From: DATKZH01 sp964475955
GTDB taxonomy: Bacteria > Planctomycetota > Planctomycetia > Pirellulales > Thermoguttaceae
NCBI GenBank assembly: GCA_964475955.1
Contig: CAYYZY010000007.1
Coordinates: forward strand, 1-64,000
Length of the DNA: 64,000 bases
Reading direction: 5' to 3'
Positions 42,306 to 54,539 of this stretch are shown in pieces. The translations under genes and the position numbers were made by a program. Each line of letters begins with the position of its first letter. Positions within the stretch are counted from its first letter, which is position 1. The notes beneath the pieces are model-generated. The model searched no databases, was not told where the DNA came from, and saw only the letters and a list, made by a program, of their open reading frames with translations.

Positions 42306-43658
42306 TCAAGTTTCCGCGTCTTCCGCCTCGGCCTCCCGCATCGCCTGAAGAAACTCCTCCCGGTGTGCGCGGAGGATGCGAAGCGCCACCGTCTGACGCG
42401 GGTTCACCATCCCCAGCGGCGTGAGGATCTGCCAGTCGTTCAGCCGGCCGACCGGGTGGCGGGCGCGCTGGCCGGCTTGCATTCGGGCGATCTTGAAGGG
42501 CTCGTTGGCCAGTGTGGCGTCGATCTCCTCGTCGCCCAGTTCGTGCACCTCGAACCAGAGGTATTCGTGCTCGGTCGTGCTGCCGTCGACCTCGTAACCG
42601 AGTTTGACGATCACCGGGAACTCGAACTCGGCCAGCTCCTCGCAGACCCGCCGAAACATGGGATAGGTCTTCCGCGCCCGCTCGGCCATCAACTCCGAGG
42701 CCTCCGTGGAGAACGCGTGGACGCCCGTTTCGGGCAGCGGCTCGGAGAAGAACCGCGAAGGGCGGACCTTGTCGAACCACCGGCCGAGCAGGCGGCCGGC
42801 CGGATCGCACAGCACCACGCGATCGCGCGCGTGGTCCCGCTCCGGGTCCTGCCGCAGCGCCGCGTATTTCGGGGCGGCCCGGCGCTCGAATTCCGGCACG
42901 GGCACGCTTCGCACGTCGCCGCCCGGCACGATCACGGTCGCCCGGGCCGTGTTGCGCCCCAGGCGCCCCTCCAGGATCATGAAGACGATCGCGCGCAGCG
43001 CGTCGTACCCGTGGCCGAGCAGCCCGGGCGCGGCGTTGAGGATATCGAAGTCGAAGAAGCCGATCTCGGCCAGGCCGTGCGAGTGGAGCCAGCGGATGGG
43101 CGGGCCGTCGTCGTCCTGGTCTTCGTCGTCGTCGCTGCGCTTTGCGTCCCGCTTGTCGGTGACCGCATGAAGGCTGAAGATCCCGTCGACGTCGAGATCG
43201 GCGTCGTGCGAGAGTTCGTCCTCCAGGGCCGCGCGGGACCAGAAGCGCTGGGCCACGTGGTCCATCGCGGCCAGCCCGTGCTCGCCCATCACCGCGTGCA
43301 GAAACCGGAGCATCATCTTGCGGTCGCGGAGCACGTGCTTGCGCCGGCCGGTGACGCTCAGGGAGACGACCGAGCCGGCCAGGGCGATCTGGCCGCGTTC
43401 CTCCGGCGTGAGGTGGACGTCGACCTCGGCCAGCACGCGGGGCGGCGGGCCGAGGTCGCGCAGGCAGACGACGGTCGCCTCACCCCACTCCGGGTGGTTC
43501 AGGGTCACGGCCCAGTGGGCCTCGGGGGAGGGCTCCAGCACGGCGACCTCCATCCCCTCATCCCGCAACGACTCGATCCGCTCCCGGCGCGGCGGGATCG
43601 ACCCGCGAAACAGGACCGAACCGGCACACGAGACGTCCTTACGGAGCCAGTCGAGCAT
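42306..43658 (-). CDS. DUF4026/DUF2314 domain protein
   Basis: A 450-residue soluble protein. The bulk resembles DUF4026 (WAVTLNHPEWGEATVVCLRDLGPPP, then FLHAVMGEHGLAAMDHVAQRFWSRAAL). The last 100 residues (EHEYLWFEVHELGDEEIDATLANEPF..ARHPVGRLNDWQIL) match DUF2314. Neither domain has a known function. A very acidic insert lies around residue 180 (SDDDEDQDDD). I chose the ATG at 43658, since AAGGAAGAGG stands just before it. It converges with the toroid genes and precedes nothing on its strand that hints at a job. Confidence 0.82.
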   Translation of the reverse strand: MLDWLRKDVSCAGSVLFRGSIPPRRERIESLRDEGMEVAVLEPSPEAHWAVTLNHPEWGEATVVCLRDLGPPPRVLAEVDVHLTPEERGQIALAGSVVSLSVTGRRKHVLRDRKMMLRFLHAVMGEHGLAAMDHVAQRFWSRAALEDELSHDADLDVDGIFSLHAVTDKRDAKRSDDDEDQDDDGPPIRWLHSHGLAEIGFFDFDILNAAPGLLGHGYDALRAIVFMILEGRLGRNTARATVIVPGGDVRSVPVPEFERRAAPKYAALRQDPERDHARDRVVLCDPAGRLLGRWFDKVRPSRFFSEPLPETGVHAFSTEASELMAERARKTYPMFRRVCEELAEFEFPVIVKLGYEVDGSTTEHEYLWFEVHELGDEEIDATLANEPFKIARMQAGQRARHPVGRLNDWQILTPLGMVNPRQTVALRILRAHREEFLQAMREAEAEDAET

Positions 43659-43686
43659 TGCCTCTTCCTTTCTGCCTTCATCCGTG

Positions 43687-45369
43687 CTACGGCCGCCGGG
43701 AAACGTGCCGGATCGCCCGGCCGTGGAGCCCCTCGGCAAGCTTGCCGTCTTCGAGGGCTGGGCGGCCGGCCACGAACAGGTACTTCACACCGGTCGAATA
43801 CTGTTGCGGCTCTTCGAACGTGGCCCGATCGAGGAACGTTTCCGGGTCGAACACGAGCACGTCGGCCACCGCGCCGGGTCGGAGGTAGCCGCGGTCGCTC
43901 ACGTTGAGGACGTCGGCCGGAAGGCCCGTGGCGCTGCGGATCGCCCGGGCCAACGACACCACCTTCTCCCGCCGGGCGTAGTGGCCGATCTTGCGGGGAA
44001 ACGTGCCGAAGTTGCGAGGGTGGGGCGAGGCGTTTTTTCTGGGCGCCCGGGCGGCGCCGTCCGAAGCGGTCGCGACCCAGGGGACCGTCATCACGTAGCG
44101 AACGTCTTCCTCGCAGAGCGAGAAGTTGACGACCGACGCCCCGCCGTCGCGCTGGATGCGGAGTACCAGGTCGATGATCTCCACGCTCTCCTCTTCCCCG
44201 GTCTCGCGGAGGCTCTTACCGGCCCATTCCGGGTGCTCCTTACACGAGACGATGAGGATCTTCCGCGTCTTCTTCAGTTCCTTGGCGATCACGTTGCGCA
44301 CGGCGTCCTCCAGCGCGGGGTCGGCGTCCATGCGCTGGAAGAGGTTCTGCCGGCCGCCGGGGATCGCGGTGGCCCGCATCAGCGTATCGACCAGCGACGT
44401 GCTCGTGGCGACGTAGGGGTACTGATCGGCGGTGACGCGCACGCCGTCGCGTCGCGCCGCTTCGATCCTGCGCGCGGCCTCGCGGACCTTCCCCCAGTTG
44501 GGCACGCCGCACGTCTTGAAGTGCGAGATATGCACGGGCACCTCGGCCCGGCGCCCGATCTCGATCGCCTCGGCGACCGCTTCGAGGAGCTTGTCGCCTT
44601 CGTCGCGGATGTGGCTCACGTAGAGTCCGCCGTGCGAGGCCACGACCTTGGCCAGCTCCACGAGCTCGTCGGTCTGGGCGAAGATGCCGGGCACGTAGAT
44701 CAGGCCGGTCGACATCCCCCAGGCCCCGTCGCGCATGCCGCGGTCGACGAGTTGCTTCATCCGCTCCAATTCGTGCCGCGTGGGCGCACGATCCGCGCTT
44801 TTCATCACCTTCGCCCGCACGGCCCCGTGAGGCACCAGGTGGATCATGTTCGTGCCGGCGCCGTTCTTGTCCACCTGGCCGAGGAGCTTGGCGACGTCGA
44901 CCGGCCCCCCGCCGCAGTTGCCCGTCACCACGGTGGTGCAGCCCTGGGTGAGGTAGTTGAGGTTGCTGCGGGTCTTCTCGTTGACCAGGGGGCGATCGCT
45001 GTGCGTGTGCAGGTCGATCAGCCCCGGGGTGACCACCAGGCCGCGGCAATCGAGGGTCCGCCCCACTCGGCCCTTCTCGAACCGGCCCACGGCCGCGAGT
45101 CGATCGCCGCGGATGGCCACGTCGCCGGCCACGCCCTCCGAGCCGGTGCCGTCGAAGATCGTGCCGCCGGCAAGGAGCAGGTCGGCGTCGACCGCCTCGG
45201 CGCAGGCGGCGGAGCCGATCGTCGGAAGCCCCGAGGCGAGCCCTACGAGTGCGACGGCAACCGCGAGAAGCAAGGCGGCCCTTCGGAGTCGACCCGGCGC
45301 GGTGCCGAGGTCGCCGTGCGCCGTACCGGCGTTGCCGCGCGCTGTTCGCTCGGTCGGTGGTGATGCCAT
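43687..45369 (-). CDS. exported N-acyl-D-amino-acid deacylase (D-aminoacylase family)
   Basis: A 560-residue amidohydrolase. A long leader with a hydrophobic segment (about 31-50) suggests export. The metal-dependent core follows: LVVTPGLIDLHTHSD, the VTGNCGGG motif, GMSTGLIYVPG and YVSHIRDEGD, then PVHISHFKTCG, all typical of D-aminoacylases. It cleaves N-acyl-D-amino acids or related amides using zinc. GAGGGGAAACC precedes the ATG. It is followed closely by the DUF4026 protein (28 bases). Confidence 0.9.
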   Translation of the reverse strand: MASPPTERTARGNAGTAHGDLGTAPGRLRRAALLLAVAVALVGLASGLPTIGSAACAEAVDADLLLAGGTIFDGTGSEGVAGDVAIRGDRLAAVGRFEKGRVGRTLDCRGLVVTPGLIDLHTHSDRPLVNEKTRSNLNYLTQGCTTVVTGNCGGGPVDVAKLLGQVDKNGAGTNMIHLVPHGAVRAKVMKSADRAPTRHELERMKQLVDRGMRDGAWGMSTGLIYVPGIFAQTDELVELAKVVASHGGLYVSHIRDEGDKLLEAVAEAIEIGRRAEVPVHISHFKTCGVPNWGKVREAARRIEAARRDGVRVTADQYPYVATSTSLVDTLMRATAIPGGRQNLFQRMDADPALEDAVRNVIAKELKKTRKILIVSCKEHPEWAGKSLRETGEEESVEIIDLVLRIQRDGGASVVNFSLCEEDVRYVMTVPWVATASDGAARAPRKNASPHPRNFGTFPRKIGHYARREKVVSLARAIRSATGLPADVLNVSDRGYLRPGAVADVLVFDPETFLDRATFEEPQQYSTGVKYLFVAGRPALEDGKLAEGLHGRAIRHVSRRP

Positions 45370-45516
45370 GGTTTCCCCTCCGCTTCGGATGGGTGCGGCC
45401 GTCGGTGTGCCCGGGGGCGCGCACGGGGCTCGGATCGTCTGCGCGTCCCATTATGTCCCCGGCGCGAGCGGATGGGAAGCGAGAGGGGAGATGAAGCGAG
45501 GGCCCGCCCCGTTGCC

Positions 45517-46524
45517 TCACTCGCGAGGGCAGCAGTCGGGCGGGCAGACGTCGTGGCTCGGGCCGTGGTCGCCGAGGGCCAGGCGCGTCGGGTGGTCCTG
45601 CATCCGTTCGAGCATCAGTTCCCGGACCATGCGCGCGAAGCGGGGATGGGCCCCCACCGGGGCGGCGCGGACCATGTTCACCCCGAGTTCTTCGCACAAC
45701 TCGGCCGCCTCGACGTCGAGATCGTAGATGATCTCCATGTTCTCATAGAGGAACCCGATCGGCGCCAGCACCACGTCGTACGCCTCGGCACGGCCGGCCA
45801 GCCCGCGGAGATGGTCCGTCACGCTCGGCTCCAGCCACGGCTGCGAGGGCGGGCCGCTGCGGCTCTGGAAGACGAGCTCCCATTCGGGCCGCTCCACGCG
45901 CTCGGCGACCAGGCGGCACGCCTCGCGCAACTGCGACTCGTACGCGCACTTCGCGGCCGTCGCCGTGGGGATGCTGTGCGCGGTGAAAAGCAGCCGGGCG
46001 TCGTCGCGGCGCTCGGCCGGCACTTCGTCGAGGGCGGCCTCGACGTGCTCGCACATCGGCTCGATGAAGCCGGGGTGGTTGTAGAACAGGCGGAGCTTGT
46101 CGATCTGCGGGGCTTCGTCACCCAGCGCCTCGCACGCCCGCTCGATCGCCTCGAGGTACTGCCGGCAACCGTAGTAGGAAGCGTACGCCGAGGTGACGAA
46201 GGCCAGCGCGCGGCGGACGCCGTCGGAGGCCATCTGCTCCACCGCGTCGGCCAGCATGGGGTGCCAGTAGCGATTACCCCAGTACACGGGAAGCGGCGGC
46301 CCGTGCGCGTTCAGCTCGGTCACCACGGCCGCCAGCAGGGCGCGGTTCTGGGCGTTGGCCGGACTGGCGCCCCCAAACCGGTCGTAGTGCCCCGCCACCT
46401 CCAGGAGGCGCTCCCGGGGGACGCGCGTCCCCTGGAGGACGTTTTCCAGGAACGGGAGGACGTCTTCCGGCTTCTCCGGCGCCCCGAAAGAGACCAACAG
46501 CAGGGCGTCGTAGGGCAGCTTCAC
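45517..46524 (-). CDS. hemH: ferrochelatase HemH
   Basis: A 335-residue protein of normal family length. It starts YDALLLVSFGAPEKPEDVLPFLENV, followed by YWGNRYWHPML, LAFVTSAYASYYGCRQYLE and LLFTAHSIPTATA with the conserved catalytic His, and the glutamate-bearing C-terminal half. It inserts iron (or coproporphyrin iron) into the porphyrin in the last steps of haem synthesis. The start is a GTG at 46524. Haem supply fits the presence of a multihaem cytochrome elsewhere in the window, but there is no operon link. Confidence 0.92.
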   Translation of the reverse strand: MKLPYDALLLVSFGAPEKPEDVLPFLENVLQGTRVPRERLLEVAGHYDRFGGASPANAQNRALLAAVVTELNAHGPPLPVYWGNRYWHPMLADAVEQMASDGVRRALAFVTSAYASYYGCRQYLEAIERACEALGDEAPQIDKLRLFYNHPGFIEPMCEHVEAALDEVPAERRDDARLLFTAHSIPTATAAKCAYESQLREACRLVAERVERPEWELVFQSRSGPPSQPWLEPSVTDHLRGLAGRAEAYDVVLAPIGFLYENMEIIYDLDVEAAELCEELGVNMVRAAPVGAHPRFARMVRELMLERMQDHPTRLALGDHGPSHDVCPPDCCPRE

Positions 46525-46618
46525 GGTGTCCGACCGAAGTTTCGAGCCCGGGAGATGTGCGGGTAGGCGCCGCGTCGCACTACGGCCAGCGCGACGCGCA
46601 GGATGCCTTGGGAGAAAG

Positions 46619-46692
46619 TGACCCCGACGGGATTTGAACCCGTGTCGCAGGCTTGAAAGGCCTGTGTCCTAACCTGGCTAGACGACGGGGCC
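46619..46692 (-). tRNA. tRNA-Glu (anticodon TTC)
   Basis: The minus strand folds completely: acceptor GGCCCCG with CGGGGTC, anticodon stem CAGGC/GCCTG around CTTTCAA (anticodon TTC), T arm ACGGG-TTCAAAT-CCCGT, discriminator A. No CCA is encoded. A TTGACG-N18-TATATA promoter lies just upstream. Confidence 0.95.
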
Positions 46693-47189
46693 GGGCGCTC
46701 GATCCGGGAATCGAGTCGAATCATTCTATATAGCGGCCACCGGACGGGTGCGTCAAGGGGGGCGCGTCCCCGAAAGCGGGGGCCCCACGGCCGACACCGA
46801 CCGAGTGGCCGAGGGACAGATGGCCACGAAAAGCGAGAGAGGGCGCGAAAAGGCGGCCAGCAGCGCAGGCTTTGGCGCATGGTGACGGTCTATTGTGACG
46901 GCGCTTGACCGCCGCTACCCCCTGTCCTGACGACGCTTGACGCCCACGATCGTGACACTTGGGCGAACGCGGGTACCTCGCACGAGGCGCTCGGCGTTCG
47001 CGCCGGCCCGTTGCAGCCTCGGCGCCGCTTCTCCAGGCGGTCCGCCCAACCCCGGAAGACGGCGGCTTTCGCTTGCTCCTCGGCGTCGCGGCTCCTACAC
47101 TCGCACTTGGCTCGCGGCCCTGCGCCCGGGCCCGTTTGGCCGCTTGCCGCCGACCTCGTCCGCACCCGCATCGAAGAGGAGCGTTTCCC
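46693..47189. other. intergenic region upstream of the propeller gene
   Basis: This 497-base gap between the divergent tRNA-Glu and propeller gene contains the tRNA promoter at 46727-46756. Two similar phrases (GTGACGGCGCTTGACCGCC and CTGACGACGCTTGACGCCC) follow each other around 46893-46944. Nothing else is recognisable. Confidence 0.55.
46727..46756 (-). promoter_or_regulatory. promoter of tRNA-Glu
   Basis: On the minus strand, TTGACG (46756-46751), 18 bases, then TATATA (46732-46727), 35 bases ahead of the mature tRNA 5' end. Both hexamers match the sigma70 consensus well. Confidence 0.6.
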
Positions 47190-48533
47190 ATGAGAACTGC
47201 CATCGGTTCCCTCGTGTTCCTTGTGGCTTTCGCCCCAGTCACGGGCGCGGCGGGCGAGCCGATCTTCATGCCCGTCAAGATCGACGGGCCAAAGCACGAC
47301 CCGGCCAACCACAGCTACTGGTACGGCCCGTTCTGCGAGTGTGCGTCGGCGGCCGACTTCGACGGCGACGGCGACGTCGACCTGGCCTCGGGCCGCAACT
47401 GGTACGAAGCGCCGGAGTGGACCAAGCACGAGAATTTCCGCGACGGCGCCGAGACGAACGGCCCCGAGACCGACGACAACAGCGAGTTCGCCATGGACGT
47501 CAACCGCGACGGCCGGCCCGACGTGGTCAGCTCCGGCTGGATGCGAATGAAGGGCGCCTTCTGGTACGAGAACCCGGGCCCCGAGGGGCTCAAGTCGGGC
47601 GCCAAATGGAAGGCGACGCGCATCCACTCCGCCTTGAACATGGAGGGCGTCATCCACGGCGACGTCGACGGCGACGGCGACGACGATATTCTCTGCAATC
47701 ACTGGGCCCCGGTCGAAGGGCAGGGCATGACCTGGATCGAACACATCGACGAGGAGCCGTGGCTCGTCGAGCACGTGGTGGGCACCGAGGGGGAAAACCA
47801 CGGCAACGGGCTCGGGGATATCAACGGCGACGGGCGGGTCGACATCGTCACGCCCAAGGGCTGGTACGAGCAGCCGGCCCGGGCGACCGACGGCCCGTGG
47901 CCCTTCCACGCCGACTACCTGGTCCACCGCGTGGGCGAGCCGGAGAAGTACATCCCGGCTTCGCACCCGATGCTCGTGCACGACGTCGACGAGGACGGCC
48001 TGAACGACATCATCGTCGGCGCATCGCACGAGTACGGGCTGGCCTGGCTCCAGCAGCGGCTCGGCGCCGACGGCCAGCGCCGGTTCGTCACCCACTGGGT
48101 GGAGACCGACTTCGGCCAGTTCCACACGATGGCCCTGGGCGACCTGAACGGCGACGGCAAGAGCGACCTGGTGACCGGCAAGCGCCTGTTCGCCCACCAC
48201 GGCCGCGACACGAGCTGCTACGAGCCGCTTTTCGCTTTCTGGTACGACCTGGCGGGCGGGCGGTTCGAGCGGCACGTGCTCTCGTTCAATCACCTGTCGT
48301 GGATCCCGGGCGAGAAGAACCACAACCCGCCGCCCAACGGGGCCATCGCCGTGGGCATGAAGGTGCTCGTGGTCGACATGGACGGCGACGGCGACAACGA
48401 CGTCGTCGCCCCAAGCAAGTCGGGTCTCTACGTCTTCTACAACACGGCCACCGCCCCCCTCCCCAAGCCAAAGCACCGCCTCACGCCGGAGTCGGAATAT
48501 CCAACCTGGGTCCCCTGGTACCAGCGGCCCTAA
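47190..48533 (+). CDS. secreted FG-GAP/VCBS-type beta-propeller protein
   Basis: A 447-residue protein with a signal peptide (MRTAIGSLVFLVAFAPVTGA). At least seven calcium-binding loops of the form DxDGDGxxD are spread evenly: DFDGDGDVDLA, DVNRDGRPDVV, DVDGDGDDDIL, DINGDGRVDIV, DVDEDGLNDII, DLNGDGKSDLV and DMDGDGDNDVV. This is the pattern of an integrin-alpha-like seven-bladed propeller. It is probably periplasmic or extracellular, with binding as its role. The ATG at 47190 follows GAGGAG; a longer frame upstream carries no signal. Confidence 0.9.
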   Translation: MRTAIGSLVFLVAFAPVTGAAGEPIFMPVKIDGPKHDPANHSYWYGPFCECASAADFDGDGDVDLASGRNWYEAPEWTKHENFRDGAETNGPETDDNSEFAMDVNRDGRPDVVSSGWMRMKGAFWYENPGPEGLKSGAKWKATRIHSALNMEGVIHGDVDGDGDDDILCNHWAPVEGQGMTWIEHIDEEPWLVEHVVGTEGENHGNGLGDINGDGRVDIVTPKGWYEQPARATDGPWPFHADYLVHRVGEPEKYIPASHPMLVHDVDEDGLNDIIVGASHEYGLAWLQQRLGADGQRRFVTHWVETDFGQFHTMALGDLNGDGKSDLVTGKRLFAHHGRDTSCYEPLFAFWYDLAGGRFERHVLSFNHLSWIPGEKNHNPPPNGAIAVGMKVLVVDMDGDGDNDVVAPSKSGLYVFYNTATAPLPKPKHRLTPESEYPTWVPWYQRP

Positions 48534-48625
48534 GAAAGGTGCCAGGTGCCAGGCGCGCAGGGTGATTCAGGTTCCCGGGCGGTCCGGGCTGATGGCTGGC
48601 CGCTGATAGCTGACGGCCGGTTGCC

Positions 48626-51487
<2,862 letters not shown>

Positions 51488-51661
51488 GCGCTTCCCTGGC
51501 GACGCGCGCCCAATAAGTGGAAACCATTCAGAATAGCAGAGCGTGGGAAAAGCGACAAGGACCGCCTGCCCTGCCCCGAAAGACGAGCCGTGGCCTGAAC
51601 GACGAAGAGTCTGCCCCCAGACAGCCCGCCACGCCGTTCGCCCGCTCGGAACACGGGCGGG

Positions 51662-52081
51662 TCACTCCTCGGGCGGTCTTCGGCGGAGGTGCTTTTTGTG
51701 GGAGCGCTTCCGTTTCTCGTCCAGGCGGCGGCGAACCGACGCGCGTGTGGGCCGGGTGGCTTTGCGCCGCTTGGGAGCCACGGCGGCCTCGGCGAGCATC
51801 TCGCGGAGCTTCTCCAGGCAGTCGGCCACGTTGCGCCCGGCGTCGCGGAATCGCTGGCTGGTGATCACCAGGTCGCCCTCGGCGTTCACCCGGCGCCCGT
51901 GCTTGGCCAGAAAACGGCGGCGCACCGCCTCCGGAAGACTGGGGCTTTCGCGCACGGCCCAACGCAACGTGGCCTTGGTGTTGACCTTGTTGACGTTCTG
52001 CCCCCCCGGCCCGGAGCTGCGGGCGAACGAGAATCGGAACTCCCTGAGCGGTATCTTCAGGCGTGCGTTGACGACCAACAT
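51662..52081 (-). CDS. arfB: alternative ribosome-rescue factor (ArfB/YaeJ-like)
   Basis: A 139-residue protein. FARSSGPGGQNVNKVNTKATLRW contains the catalytic GGQ that hydrolyses peptidyl-tRNA. A Lys/Arg-rich C-terminal tail (ASVRRRLDEKRKRSHKKHL) would enter the mRNA channel of stalled ribosomes. Without a stop-codon recognition domain, this is an ArfB-type rescue factor, not RF1 or RF2. It lies 174 bases upstream of uvrA on the same strand. Confidence 0.92.
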   Translation of the reverse strand: MLVVNARLKIPLREFRFSFARSSGPGGQNVNKVNTKATLRWAVRESPSLPEAVRRRFLAKHGRRVNAEGDLVITSQRFRDAGRNVADCLEKLREMLAEAAVAPKRRKATRPTRASVRRRLDEKRKRSHKKHLRRRPPEE

Positions 52082-52222
52082 CGGCTGGCGACTGACTTTT
52101 GGAATTGCGCCCCCCGGGAGCAGGCAACCTTGCTTTGAGCAGAACCGGCGGCCCTCGGCCGGGAACCGGGAACCGGTGGCCCCTTGTTGCGCGACGGTCT
52201 CACGCGGGCTTGCCCGACGTTC

Positions 52223-53035
52223 TCACCCGGAGGCGCCGAGCAATTCGTGGTACGCTTGCTTGGCGTGCTCCAGCAGCGCGTGGTAGTCGATCGTCTCGAT
52301 CGCTTCGCCGAGCAGCTCGACGTCGTAGAAACCGTCGTATCCGGCCGCGGCCAAGGCGCCTACGATCTCAGCGAGCGGGATCGTCCCCTCTCCCAGCCGA
52401 CAGCGGTTTTGCTCGCCGGTGGGTGGCTCTCGGGCGTCGCCCAACTGGACCAGGGCAACGTGCCGGGCGAGCTCGGGGATGCGATCGATGATCTGCCGGT
52501 CTTGCCCGAGGTGGTAGGTGTCGAACACGATCTTGACCTGGTCGCTGCCGACCGTCCCGAGCAGTTCCAGGACCTGGTCGACGTCGGTCAGGAACGTGAA
52601 CTCCGTGGCACAGCCCGGGTGCATCGGCTCGATGGCCAGCACCACGCCCAGCTCGGCGGCCAGCGGGACCAGCTCCGACAGGGCATCCTTGATCAGGCGC
52701 CGGGCGTGGTTGAACGTATGGCCCGACCGGGCGCCGCTGTAGACCACCAGCGCCCCCGTGCCGAGTGCGTGGGCGGTGCGTAGGGCATCGGCGGCGTCGT
52801 CGACGCTGGCGCGGAACGACCGGCCGTCGCTGCCGGTGAAGCCGCCGGCCCAGAACAGATGCGAGGGTTGGAGGCCCTTTTCGGCGAGCAGCTCGATCGC
52901 CTTGGCCTCGCCGCAGTCGGAGAGCTTCTGCCGCCACACGCCGATGGCCCCGATTCCGGCGTCGGCGTAGTTCACCACGTCTTCCTCGAACGACCAGCGG
53001 AAGGTCGTCGTCTCGTTCACCGACAATTGGGCCAT
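52223..53035 (-). CDS. sugar phosphate isomerase/epimerase family (TIM barrel)
   Basis: A 270-residue protein with the xylose-isomerase-like TIM barrel pattern. Likely metal-binding acidic and His residues lie in AIEPMHPG, FDTYHLGQD, and YDVELLG near the end. VWRQKL and ALVVYSG lie on early strands. Such enzymes isomerise or epimerise ketoses or inositol derivatives; the substrate is not apparent. The ATG at 53035 starts the family homology; the longer frame was rejected. It diverges from the LptF/G-type permease. Confidence 0.88.
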   Translation of the reverse strand: MAQLSVNETTTFRWSFEEDVVNYADAGIGAIGVWRQKLSDCGEAKAIELLAEKGLQPSHLFWAGGFTGSDGRSFRASVDDAADALRTAHALGTGALVVYSGARSGHTFNHARRLIKDALSELVPLAAELGVVLAIEPMHPGCATEFTFLTDVDQVLELLGTVGSDQVKIVFDTYHLGQDRQIIDRIPELARHVALVQLGDAREPPTGEQNRCRLGEGTIPLAEIVGALAAAGYDGFYDVELLGEAIETIDYHALLEHAKQAYHELLGASG

Positions 53036-53239
53036 CCGTGCTCGCTCCTTGGACGTGCCGTGGCCAGGGCGGCCCACCCTTTTGGGGAAGTTCCGTCCGT
53101 AACTCCTCACGGGTAGTATGGATGATTCCCGCCACGCTGTAAAGCGGTGCCGGCCGGCCGGCGGTGGCGAACTGGTCCGGGAACTGGCCTTGACGGCCCC
53201 GCCCGGCGTGGCGAGACTTGCGCGCCCCGCTTTCTTGGC

Positions 53240-54457
53240 ATGGCGACCTCAACGATGCGCATCTTCACGCGATACGTCCTGGCCGAGCTGAGCAAGGTGT
53301 TCCTCCTCTCGCTGACCGCGCTGACCGGGATGTTCTCGATCATCCTCGTCGTCGAGAAGGCCCTCGACAAGGGCCTCCCGCCCGGCCAACTCGTTCGGCT
53401 TGTGCCCTACATCCTGCCCGAAGCCCTCGTCTTCGCGGTGCCGGTCACGCTCCTTCTGGCCACCACGAGCGTCTATTCGCGGATTTCGGGCTCCAACGAG
53501 GTGGTGGCGATCAAGTCGCTGGGGCTTTCGCCGATGGTGATCGTCTGGCCGACGTTGATCGTGGCGTTCCTGGTCAGCCTGGGCACCGTCGTGCTCTACG
53601 ACGTGGCCGTTTCGTGGGGCCGGGCGGGCGTGCAGCGCGTGGTCGTCGAGGCCCTGGAGGAGATCGCCTACGGCATGCTGCGCAACCAGCGGCAGTTCAG
53701 CCATCCGCGCTTCGACATCAACGTGATCGAAGTCCGGGACGACCCGATCGCCGGCCCGACGCTGATCGGCCCCACCCTGACGCTCAAGTCGCGGGGCGGG
53801 GCCCCGCCGAGCACCGTCACGGCCGAAAGGGCCGTCTTGCGGACCGCGCCCGAGAAAAACGTGCTGCGCATCGAACTCGAAAACGGCACCGTCTTACTCG
53901 AGGGGGGGATTGAGGGCAGCTTCCCCGGTCGCGAGGTGTACGAGATCGCCCTGGGGGACCCGACCGACGACGACGTCACCTCGAAATCGCCCTCCTCGCT
54001 TCCCATGCGCGTCATTCCCGACGAGAAGACGCGACAAAAAACCGAGATCGAACGCTTTCAGCAGCAACTCGCCGGCCGGGCCGCCTACCAGATGCTCAGC
54101 GGCGAATTCGACGCCCTGCTCGGCTCCGAATGGCAAACCCACGCCCGAAGCCTGAAGAACATGCGGTCGAGGCTCCACCGCTTGCGAACCGAACCCTACC
54201 GGCGCTGGTCGGCCGGGTTTAGCTGCCTCGCGTTCGTCTTGGTCGGCGCCCCCATGGCCATCCGATTGCGCAACCGCGACTTCCTGACCAGCTTCTTCCT
54301 CTGCTTCTCCCCAATCCTGGTCGTCTATTACCCCGCCCTGGTGTACACCGTCGATGCCTCCAAGGGCGGCGATTGCCACCCCATCGCCGTATGGACCGGC
54401 AACCTGATCCTCGTCGCCTGGGCGGCGTACCTGTTCCGCAAAGTGCGTCGGTACTGA
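53240..54457 (+). CDS. LptF/LptG family permease (YjgP/YjgQ)
   Basis: A 405-residue membrane protein. Three helices lie at the N-terminus (FTRYVLAELSKVFLLSLTAL.., LVPYILPEALVFAVPVTLLLATTSVYSR, VIVWPTLIVAFLVSLGTVVL), then a large periplasmic beta-jellyroll domain and three C-terminal helices. The motif SVYSRISGSNEVVAIKSLGLSP is typical of LptF/LptG. These proteins form the membrane part of the ABC transporter that extracts lipopolysaccharide. A partner permease and LptB are not in the window. The ATG at 53240 is supported by homology starting at MRIFTRY; 53255 is an alternative. Confidence 0.9.
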   Translation: MATSTMRIFTRYVLAELSKVFLLSLTALTGMFSIILVVEKALDKGLPPGQLVRLVPYILPEALVFAVPVTLLLATTSVYSRISGSNEVVAIKSLGLSPMVIVWPTLIVAFLVSLGTVVLYDVAVSWGRAGVQRVVVEALEEIAYGMLRNQRQFSHPRFDINVIEVRDDPIAGPTLIGPTLTLKSRGGAPPSTVTAERAVLRTAPEKNVLRIELENGTVLLEGGIEGSFPGREVYEIALGDPTDDDVTSKSPSSLPMRVIPDEKTRQKTEIERFQQQLAGRAAYQMLSGEFDALLGSEWQTHARSLKNMRSRLHRLRTEPYRRWSAGFSCLAFVLVGAPMAIRLRNRDFLTSFFLCFSPILVVYYPALVYTVDASKGGDCHPIAVWTGNLILVAWAAYLFRKVRRY

Positions 54458-54539
54458 GCCTCAGTGCGATCTCGCGTGCGCGCCGAGTGGGGCGGTTCGG
54501 GTACGGTCAGACGCGCCAACCGTGAGCTGGTCGCCGCGG